Source: Acanthococcus lagerstroemiae | Taxonomy: Eukaryota; Arthropoda; Insecta; Hemiptera; Eriococcidae | DNA: 64,000 bases | NCBI GenBank assembly: GCA_031841125.1 | Contig: CM063107.1 | Location: 46,079,497 to 46,143,496, forward strand | Reading direction: 5' to 3' | Part shown: piece by piece, positions 56,324 through 64,000 of the stretch | Position numbering within the stretch: the first letter of the stretch is position 1 | Layout of the letters: the number at the start of each line of letters is the position of its first letter | Position numbers and translations under genes: made by a program | The notes under the pieces: generated by a model | What the model was told of the DNA's origin: nothing | The model's input: the letters and a program-made list of their open reading frames with translations, nothing else | The model's database searches: none

Positions 56324-56470
56324 GGCGTTATTCGAATCAGACGTTATTCGAATAATAATCATGAATAAAAGTTCAATCATTATTCGATATTCATTATTCG
56401 TCAACACGTAAAATGATTCATCAATCATTATTCAGTAAAATGAAGATGTGAATAATATGCGTCGATCATC
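56324..56470 (+). repeat. Cluster of TATTCG words
   Basis: About eight TTATTCG/CATTATTC words in both orientations follow a CAGAGCTGGGCG word at 56318. This could be a hAT-type left end with no partner visible. Confidence 0.5.
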
Positions 56471-56523
56471 GTTATCCGTTATTCATTGCGGACGCAGTAA
56501 CAAAATAAAAATTTAACGAGGAT

Positions 56524-56849
56524 CAGTGGCGTAGCCAGGATATTCCCAAAAGGGGGCCGGCAGCAAAATAAGATTTTCAAGGGAGAAAAAGTCGAAAATT
56601 GAAGTATTTTTTTAAAAATTGCCAATATTAGAGGACTATGTGAAAATATTGGGAGGGGGTGTAAATTTTTTTGGGGGGAAGAGGTAAAATATTTTTTGGG
56701 GGAGGGGTATTTTTTCTTGGAGGAAATATTTTTTTGGGAAGTGTATTTGTTCTTAGGAATTTTATTTTTATTATTTTTTTTTTTTGGGGGGGGGGAGTGA
56801 AATATTATTTATGGGGTACCCCCTCCTCTTACGACACGCTACGCCACTG
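56524..56849. mobile_element. hAT-type MITE (CAGTGGCGTAGC family), exact 8-bp target duplication
   Basis: CAGTGGCGTAGCCAGGAT and (reversed) CAGTGGCGTAGCGTGTCG are the inverted ends. ACGAGGAT flanks both sides perfectly (56516-56523, 56850-56857). The first ~130 bases match 39425-39594. The rest is G-rich and T-rich low-complexity sequence. No coding capacity. Confidence 0.92.
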
Positions 56850-57049
56850 ACGAGGATTCTTCTTCAATTAGGTAAGTAGTTTCATGTCTTACCTCATCCC
56901 GGAACTAGGTAACGGCGAAAACTAGGTACCTATATCCACAATAAAAAAATTTTATCCCCCCACCCACCCAATGAACGAGAAAGGAATCAGTGATACGAAT
57001 ACAAAGTTTCAAAACACAAGTCAAAGGTTTTTTTTTGCTGTGATGTTTG

Positions 57050-57192
57050 CGAATTTTGAGTTGAGTCAGTTGGAAAAATCGAACAAGTCAAAAGGTGTTT
57101 TGCTTTAATATCTGGTAATTTTGAGTTGAGTCACTTGGGACTTTCACAATTTCGCCCCCCCCCCCAAAGAAAAACTCTTTGGTGGTACGTCC
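57050..57192 (-). repeat. Dispersed repeat, copy 2 (inverted partner 45905-45998)
   Basis: Contains two GAATTTTGAGTTGAGTCA-type words, a C run (57158-57168) and GTACGTCC, matching the earlier copy in reverse. Confidence 0.65.
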
Positions 57193-57556
57193 TTATGTGT
57201 TTTATTCATCACAGGAAAAAATAAATGCATATGGAATGATCCTACACAGGGATACGACAATTTGAATAATTTCATCAATGCCGTTTTGTAGTAGCATGTT
57301 TCATACTTTTATTCTGATTTTTACTTCACCCTCTACGCTTATTGCTTACCTCATAGGGAAAATCACCACACGCCACTGAATATTTGGTCATGTTTTGACT
57401 ACAATACTCCTGGAGGATGAAAATCTAACTGCTTTTGTCTCCTCCCCCTCTAGTAGGAAGAGCAGGGAATGTTTTGACTAGTTAAAATTTATCAGTCATT
57501 CTTTGAATTCGCCAAAAATACCAAGTGAATTAATATGTGGAAACAATCCTTCCGTG

Positions 57557-57860
57557 CCCGATACGCAAAATCCCGCCAGTTACCCAGGTAACTAACAGGG
57601 AACGAAAAGTAATTTATGGGTTTCTGGGTAATCTGAGAGTACCTGAGGGTTGCAAATGGTAATCTGAGATTTACTGAGGGCTGTAAATGGGTAATTTTCT
57701 CGCGGGTAACGAAAGGGTAACTAAACCCCGGCAGTTACCCAGGTAGGTAAAGGGAAATCAAGGGTAACTGACGAGTTTCTGGGTACTCTGTGGGTAACTA
57801 TGAGAGTTGCAAATGGGTAACTTTTCTGCGGGTAACTAGGGTAACTGATTGCGCATCGGG
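57557..57860. mobile_element. MITE-like unit with GGGTAACT internal repeats
   Basis: CCCGATACGCAAAATC at the left and (reversed) CCCGATGCGCAATCAG at the right are inverted ends, each followed by AGTTACCC. The interior consists of two ~150-bp direct units (CCAGTTACCCAGGTAACT... and GCAGTTACCCAGGTAGGT...) rich in GGGTAACT. No clear target duplication and no protein. Confidence 0.75.
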
Positions 57861-60584
57861 TGCAAGAATGATATCTTTTAGAACCTCCTCTGATGTGGAT
57901 TCCGGATGCCCTAAAATTCTAATGCTAGCCGGGGTGTGGTAACCTAGCTGGGCGGTTTCCGGATGGTCAAGGCAGTTGATATCGAATCATTCGATTGATA
58001 CGAAAACGAGTTCTCTTTCTCTCACTTCTCCAAACCAGTCTATTCCCTTTATTCCTGTCCAATCCTGATAATACTATTCTGCCCGCTCTTTTCGATTTTA
58101 TCGACTTTTCCTACCTTATGTGACTTCCTTGACCTGACGAGAGAGGGGGAAAACTCACCGATGACCATCGAGGAAAACGCGGCAGCGAGGACTCGGTTTT
58201 TGGACATGGACGAAGGAAGTTCGAGTGAAAATGGCAAACATCCAATTTCTAGTCTAAGACCATTTTGTGTCTCTTTTCCGTGAATTTTGTGAACTTTCAA
58301 AAACGTGTAAGCTTTCTTCCACAGCGAGTTTACCAAGTATCGCGTATTTTTGGCGTTCTCGTAACTCGTATTAGTGACCGTTCGTACTTCCCGGAACACT
58401 TGTGAATCGTCGAGATACCATCGCCGTCACACCGTTAAGACCATCCCGGAGGATCCCAGCTGTCCACTCTTCCACCGAAAGATCACCGTTTCGTTCACTT
58501 AGATCATAAGCTATTGAATAAGTAACGTACTCCTATTTGTTTCTGGTATTTTACGTTTACGTTATCTCGTGTCTGTTTTCTTCCTGCTTGCCATCAGACC
58601 AGAGTAGGATCAGATACTTTTGAGGTATTCCAATAGCTAATACTCAGCGAACCCTGAGTTACTCCGTCAAACGAACCCGCAAGATCCAGTAAGACTCACG
58701 TGCCATTCCATCTGCCCTGTAGACCTCTCCGCTAGTCGTGGCCTTACCGTGGTTCCATCCCATACCGACCAACCCTCCTGTTTCCCTCTAGGAGCCTCGC
58801 CGTCAGTCACCACAGGGGTTATACCAAAGGAGGGAGAGATAGAAGGGTTTCTTAGTTATTTATTCGTTGAAAAAATTAGATTCGTAGTTTATAAAGTTAG
58901 AACCCGTAATATTAGTGTCGTATTTTTTTCTTGTTACTTTTCAAAACAAAGCTGTCATGAGACCTCTTCTATCCTTTTGTAACGTCCGAAAATTTCTCTT
59001 ATAGGGGCTACAAGAATTAAGAATTTGAGCCGAAATGCAAAAGAACTGCTCCCGTCGAAATTTGATATAACAAGCGAAAAATCCATAAATCATGTCTCTA
59101 AAATCTGTTAGAGTGCTTTTTTTAAATCAATTTGCTAAATAATTTTATTTGTGTGTGCGGGTATAAGAGAGAGAAGGGGCAACAAATCTCCCTGCACTTG
59201 CCTTACCCATTTGTTCCGATGCCACTGGATCTCTCGTCTCCCAAGATGAAACGGAGAAGATGTGTGCAAAAATACTGAATGAGAGCACTAAAATGGAGCG
59301 TAAGCGGGAAAGTCTTTTCTCGCACAATTTTACTGAACTATAATTGAACTTGTCGAAATCGGTGAACGAACGCTCAGGCGATCGAGTTGCCTCTCACTTG
59401 ATACGTCTATATGCCTGCTTCAGATTTTAGTATTGCAAAATTCACGTTTTACTCGAAAAATTTGACCCCCGCCCTCCTCCTCCGGAAACGATCCTGGACA
59501 CTGTGCTCATTGTTTGAAAAAACAGATCGTTATCATCGTCTAAATGCGAAGTACATTAAAATACACGTGAGTGTAAATGCGTTTGTTGTAGTTACACCAT
59601 TATTGTTATGCCAACAAAAATTCACCCTAATCGTCGAGTTGGTACAATCAGCACCCAAACTGACGAGACAACATTATTCAAAATTATTTTCAATCGCTCA
59701 TTTCGTGTATAAGTTCTGTTTACATGGTACGACGTCTAAAGTGTTATTCACCTCTTCACGGCTTTGCCACAAGATGAAATTGTAGTCGACTATCGAGCAA
59801 CGAACCTTGACATTAAAACGTTGGATTTGAGAGGGAGGTTGATTCAAGTAAAATTGCGATGGGGAATACGATGATTAGTGATCAGTATAATTGCATGATC
59901 AGCAACAGATCTGGGAAGCAATCGTCAAATGAGAAATTCGAAATTGACCAGAAATCGAAGGTCTCAATTTTCCTTCCTCAACTTAAGAACCAGACCTCTT
60001 CCCTCCCATCGTTGGGAGAACAACTCCAGATCATAAGACATGAAGACATACGACATCATCTTTCTATGTAGAGTGTCTAATGGAATGCGTCCCCCTAGGT
60101 GATTTTTAGTACGCAAAGTTGGATCAACGAACGACGATAAACGTGTCGAATATGGGATCAGGAAAAATTGACCACAAAGAATTTGCAGCGAGAAAATTGG
60201 CCGATAGAAAATAGGCTGCTAATCAAAATTAGTCGTGATGAAACTGACCGTCGTAAAATGAAGAATTGACCGTCTATGTTGATTTGATGTTCACAAGATG
60301 TAGCGCGCAGACATTATCATATGCGACCGTGCAGAAAGTAATCTCGGTCATTTTTTTCGAAATTAACCTCCAGATGCCCTAAACAGGTGGTTGCCCTCCA
60401 GAAGCCCTAAATACATCGTTAAAAATAACACTTTATTTTTCCATATAATACCTATTACTAGCACAGGCCTCGTGTGGGAAGGTACAGATTTTTAATTTAA
60501 TTTTTGACCACTAACCCCTAACTAGTAAAGCCAGAGTCTGTTGACGCACATAGGCATAGAGAACCATTCAAACTTATAACTTGT
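57861..60584. other. Intergenic, GC-richer patch, possible gene 5' region
   Basis: 58100-58830 is less AT-rich than its flanks and could hold a promoter or UTR, but apart from the weak exon at 58158-58207 I see no gene. Plus-strand frames at 59411-59785 and 59859-60071 show no known domain. Confidence 0.35.
58158..58207 (-). CDS. Weak candidate start exon
   Basis: On the minus strand an ATG at 58207 opens MSKNRVLAAAFSSMVI, followed directly by a strong donor G|GTGAGT (58158/58157). The peptide is hydrophobic like a signal sequence. No second exon or family is identified. Confidence 0.22.
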
Positions 60585-60775
60585 CACAGACGGATCTGCA
60601 ACCACGGGAGAGTATTTTTATGTCTCGATTTTAATATCGACTTATCAGTAATCGATTATCACTGTCCCCGACTTCCTCGTGTAGTGTAACATTTTATATG
60701 CTATCGTATCTAATGGAAAACATTTCCATGTAAATTCCTATTAACAACACGGCTGCAGACTGTAGCCGCGCAGAG
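60585..60775 (-). repeat. TTCCATGG / GCTGCAG palindrome repeat family, copy 3
   Basis: 60585-60642 is the reverse complement of 22168-22225 (GATCTGCAACCAC, GTCTCGATTTTAATATCGAC). 60688-60712 is the reverse complement of the 35-bp unit at 37255. 60720-60765 carries ATTTCCATG and CGGCTGCAGACTGTAGCCG. The RTE fragment starts directly after it. Confidence 0.8.
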
Positions 60776-60784
60776 CGCAGCAAA

Positions 60785-61461
60785 GATCAAGAGACTAAGT
60801 TTAAATGAAAAACAAGGAGTGGAAGGAGATATAGTGAGAGTACTGAGGGAAATGTATGGAAAAATGACAGCATACGTGAGATTGGACAGAGTGGGAGTAG
60901 AATTAGAAGGGAGTGAAGCAGTGGGACCCTCTGTCTCCCAACCTATTCACTGCTGTACTGGAGGGGATATTTCGGAGATTAAACTGAGAGAAAAAAGGAA
61001 TAAGGGTAAATGGTCGATGGCTGAATAACCTACGATACGCAGATGGCATTGTGTTGCTAAGTAATGAAATACAGGAGTTACAAGAGATGGCAGAAGAACT
61101 TAACACCGAAAGTAGAAGGGGGGGGGACTGTCAATGAACGACAAAAACCAAGCTGTCACATACTCAGGAGGGAAAATTAAAGGTGGGGGTACAGCAATCG
61201 AAAAAGCGAAGGAACATAATTATTTAGAGCAAATAGTAGCTTTCGAGAATAGAGGGAAATTGGAGCTGAGGGGGCAAGAACCGCGAAAGCTTGGAAAAGT
61301 TTCTGGGCCCTCGGAGCAATGCTAAAGAGTAACTTACCACTATTGGAAAAAATAAAAGTACTGGACCAATGTGTGATACCCACCCTCACCTGCGGAGCAC
61401 AAACCTGATCTTTGACTAAGACACAATACGAGAGCTTAAGAGTAACACACTTTAGGATACT
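60785..61461 (+). pseudogene. RTE-type RT fragment
   Basis: With several frame changes the plus strand reads GDIVRVLREMYGKMTAYVRL, DPLSPNLFTAVLEGIFRRL-like motif B remnants, NNLRYADGIVLLSNEIQELQ (motif C, YADG instead of YADD) and EEHNYLE/CGAQT/QYESLRVTHFRIL thumb words. It ends where repeat copy C begins (61462). It is dead and 5'-truncated, and of a different subfamily from 51268-53924. Confidence 0.8.
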
Positions 61462-61574
61462 GTGGCATGGTGGGACGTATTGGCGAGGCACGCATTCCAA
61501 AGTGGCCCCTATGACACCGCACCCCCAGCACCGAAATCTACCCTTTCGGGCATCGCGTCAGTGCCGAGGGGAAC
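61462..61574 (+). repeat. 107-bp repeat family, copy C
   Basis: Aligns over its full length with the minus strand of 13427-13533 (GGCATGGTGGGACGTA...; CCTATGACACCGCACCCC; ACCCTTTCGGGCATCGCGTC; AGTGCCGAGG). The plus strand is open and reads YDTAPPAPKSTLSGIASVPR. It sits at the junction between the RTE fragment and the 3' end of the R1-like element. Confidence 0.85.
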
Positions 61575-61735
61575 GCTTTGGGGCCGTGCCCAAGCCCCCA
61601 TTTTTCCAGGCTGGAAAGGTGTGCGCGTCCTGCCAGGGACAACATGGGGTTCCCTACTAACCAAGGTGCACTCCCAGAGGGCTTGCCAGGAATTCAGGTC
61701 TCCCACAGCCGAACACGCTGCCTCTTCTGTTTCAC

Positions 61736-63650
61736 TCACCCATCATATGAGACTCTCTCTGCCTGCTCCAGCCCTTGCACTACGGGTGAGCTCCGCTGAA
61801 CGGGATCCGCCGCCAGAGCAGCAGCAGCAACTTCGCCTGATCTGTCAGCCCTTTGTCTCGACCACTCTGCCTCTATCTTCTTCCGCACAATGGCCGAAAC
61901 GAAAGCCGACCCCTGGTTCCAACCGCTTCGGCTCCTCAACATCTCCGGGACCTAGGTATCCGGCACAAGACGGTCGATCACGCTGTCTCCGGGATTGATC
62001 GGTACCGCCTCGCGCCTCTCCTGCTCCCAGGCGCACTCGAATAGCGTATGCCATGGCGTATCTTCCTTTCCTCTTCTTCAGTACGTGCACTCGGCGCTCG
62101 GTGCTATCCCCATCCGGTGCAGGTATATGCAGAAAGACCCGTGACCGCTCAAGACCTGTCTCAGGTGGAAGTTCGGGTTACCATGCTTCCTACCCGTCCA
62201 CAAGTCGAGCTCACAAATCAGCCCTCTGGTCCATTCGCCTTTGGAAGAATGGGCGAGCCTATCCCTCCGTTTCTGAAGCGTGGCCAGCTGAATGCCGCGC
62301 TTCACCCAGCGTGCCTCCTGACGCGTCTTCGCCTTCTTCTGCGCCTTGTAGACCTCAGCCATCTCGTCGACCTTCAGCTCGATAGGTGGTAAGCGCGCAA
62401 GCACGTCTACCGCCTCCGACAAAACGGTGCGATACGCGCTGACGCACCTCATCGCGACTTTCCGCTGGACCCTCTCCATCTCCTCTATTCGGAACGGGAT
62501 CTGGATGGCGTCCTCCAATACCGGCGCTCCATACAGCAGAACTGACATGACGACGTTTACGTACAGCGTCCGCCTCCGCTTCTTTGGTCCGCCCAGGTTT
62601 GCCATCAGACGTGACAGTTGCCCAGCCACACGGTCCGCCTTCTCCGCCGCCCTTCGGATGTGCTTGCGGACGACAGCTTTCCGTCCAACCACAGCCCCAG
62701 GTACTTCAGCGCTGGACATGGTCGTACTTGTGGCGCTTCGTGAACAGAACTGCTTCCGTCTTCTGCACCGCCAAGCACAAGCCCGCAACCCGATCCACTC
62801 GGTCAGCAACTCCAACACCCGGTTGACTCTACGCATAGCCACCGCTGTTGTCACGGCTTGGCACACCACCAGCGTGTCATCGGCATAGTAGATGAGTTTC
62901 ACGCCTGGTAGGACTGCCAGCCGCAGCAACCCGTTGAAGGCGACGTTCCACAAGATGGGTCCAAGGACCGACCCCTGAGGAATGCCGCACGTCATCTCCC
63001 GCGTGACTGGTCCAGCCGACGTCCACTGAAGTAGTTCCGGATAATCCGTACGAGGTAGCCCGGCACCCGCGCCTCTTCCAGCGCCTCTACTATACGCGAG
63101 TATGGAATCGAGTTGAAGGCGTTGCGGATGTCGAGACTGACCGCCGCACAGAACTCTCCGTCGCATATCGCCTTCTGCGCCATCTTCTTCAGCCTGAGTG
63201 CGGTGTCTGCGGTCGAACGACCGGTCCTGAAGCCGTACTGGCTGTTCGAGATTGTCCTCCGCTTCTCGAGGAGTGCCTCTAGCCTGTCCACAATCGTCTT
63301 CTCGAACACAATCCCCACGGTGTTGAGCAAGCAGATAGGCCGGTACGAGGATGGCTGCCCGTCTGGCTTCCCTGGCTTCTTGATTACAGCCAGCCGCGCC
63401 GTCTTCCATCGGCTCGGAAACATCCCCTCCTGCAACGCGCGGTTAAACACGTTGGTCAAAAGGGACGGATCCACAGAGAACTCCTCCGTAACCTCTCCAG
63501 ATAATGCCGGTAGTGGTGGGCGCTGTGGGAATAACTTCTCCACGACCTGCTGCAGCACTCCTGGCTCAATGCGGCCCGTCACTGATGGTCCCCGGCTCTC
63601 CACATCACCACTTGGTACGGCTTGCCGACGGATAGGATGCTCTGTATAGT
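61736..63650 (-). pseudogene. R1-clade-like non-LTR retrotransposon RT, GC-rich
   Basis: The minus strand encodes most of an R1-type ORF2 RT: PYQVVMESRGPSVTGRIEPG, WKTARLAVIKKPGKPDGQPS, YRPICLLNTVGIVFEKTIVD, motif A AVSLDIRNAFNSIPYS, motif B MTCGIPQGSVLGPILWNVAF, motif C KLIYYADDTLVVC, then the thumb, and a C-terminal zinc-knuckle region ECTY-stop...TPWHTLFECAW. Breaks: a frameshift near 63020 (a few residues lost after NYFSGRRL), TGA where the second knuckle cysteine is expected (about 62075), and TAG near 61950, after which the frame stays open to 61736. Catalytic YADD is intact. The endonuclease and ORF1 are absent; the 5' side is cut at about 63650, next to a Penelope fragment. GC content is far above that of the neighbours. 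Confidence 0.9.
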
Positions 63651-63670
63651 ATTATGGGAATACGCATTAA

Positions 63671-64000
63671 AGGACAAATAGCATAAACAACAACATAAAG
63701 TTCACAATGAAAAAAGGCAATGAGACCATCAACTACCTCGACCTTACAATACAAATAAAAGACAACAAGATACAGTACAGCATCTACAGAAAACCCACCC
63801 ACATTGACACAATAATACCCAAAGACTCATTTCACCATCAAAAACACAAAATGGCAGCACTACACAACTACTGCCACAGAGCAGTCAACATACTAAATGA
63901 CAACAACCTCAGAACAACAGAAATTAACAAAATTAAACAAATAGCAATTAACAACAAATACCAACCACAAACAGTAGACAGAATAATTAACAAACTAACA
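63671..64000 (+). CDS. Penelope-like element RT fragment, partial at window end
   Basis: 110 codons without a stop run to the last base. The reading NNNIKFTMKKGNETINYLDL, then YSIYRKPTHIDTII, FHHQKHKMAALHNYCHRAVN and NKYQPQTVDRIINKLT matches the end of the Penelope RT palm and its thumb, where a LDLT-type motif, YRKPT and the HK...RA block are characteristic. A GIY-YIG nuclease domain would be expected beyond the window. The upstream palm is missing, because the frame is stopped at 63668-63670 and R1-like sequence precedes it. Coding is A- and C-rich with very few G, unlike neighbouring sequence. Confidence 0.82.

Noticed and set aside
61462..61998. 178-codon plus-strand open frame opposite the R1-like element
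   Set aside because: Beyond the 107-bp repeat it is the reverse strand of the R1-like 3' region, where high GC leaves all frames open. Not a gene.
62427..62888. Plus-strand open frame of 153 codons
   Set aside because: Antisense shadow of the R1-like RT coding strand.
63605..63802. Minus-strand 65-codon frame
   Set aside because: Antisense of the Penelope-like reading, which has far stronger motif support.

Overview
This window looks like AT-rich, intron-containing nuclear DNA of an arthropod, most likely an insect. The evidence is a Tret1-like sugar transporter, a mariner remnant, R1-, RTE- and Jockey/CR1-type non-LTR retrotransposons, a Penelope-like element, and many miniature DNA transposons with intact target-site duplications (TSDs). 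There is no operon structure, CRISPR array or rRNA. A sap-feeding hemipteran would fit, but nothing in the window proves it.

Host genes are few. (1) 25434-26764 (minus) is a nearly complete MFS sugar transporter; its N-terminus is either on an upstream exon or displaced by a one-base shift behind a TATA box. (2) 7271-7711 (minus) is a first coding exon of a secreted, Ser/Thr/Tyr-rich acidic protein ending at a clear splice donor. A 121-base exon-like segment (20246-20366, plus) and a 50-base start-exon candidate (58158-58207, minus) are much weaker.

Mobile DNA fills most of the rest. 1-14 kb: a 28-bp-TIR MITE, two divergent RT fragments meeting near 4.8 kb, tRNA-like sequences, and an 884-bp element with ~104-bp inverted ends. 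16-19.4 kb: a 2.1-kb hAT-type element and its 320-bp derivative, both with exact 8-bp TSDs. 22-24 kb: an RTE fragment. 27-31.4 kb: MITEs and a deleted mariner with two extra copies of its end. 33.6-34.5 kb: a probable solo LTR with a minisatellite. 35-36.8 kb: an RTE copy hit by a hAT MITE. 42.5-47.4 kb: a possible 4.9-kb element with 12-bp termini and TTCCGCA-rich ends. 47.9-50.4 kb: a decayed Jockey/CR1-like element. 51.1-54.2 kb: an RTE element nested in an older RTE tail, bounded by 138-bp direct repeats. 56.5-57.9 kb: two more MITEs. 60.6-64 kb: an RTE fragment, a GC-rich R1-like pseudogene, and a Penelope-like fragment running off the edge.

The items most worth a second look are a ~107-bp repeat present three times (13.4, 29.5 and 61.5 kb) that keeps one open frame and in one copy is bounded by 13-bp direct repeats; the 138-bp duplication around the RTE insertion; the hAT long/short pair; and a dispersed family built around palindromes ATTTCCATGGAAAT and GGCTGCAGACTGCAGCC. 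Nothing here amounts to a demonstrable new multi-gene system; the novelty is in the repeats.
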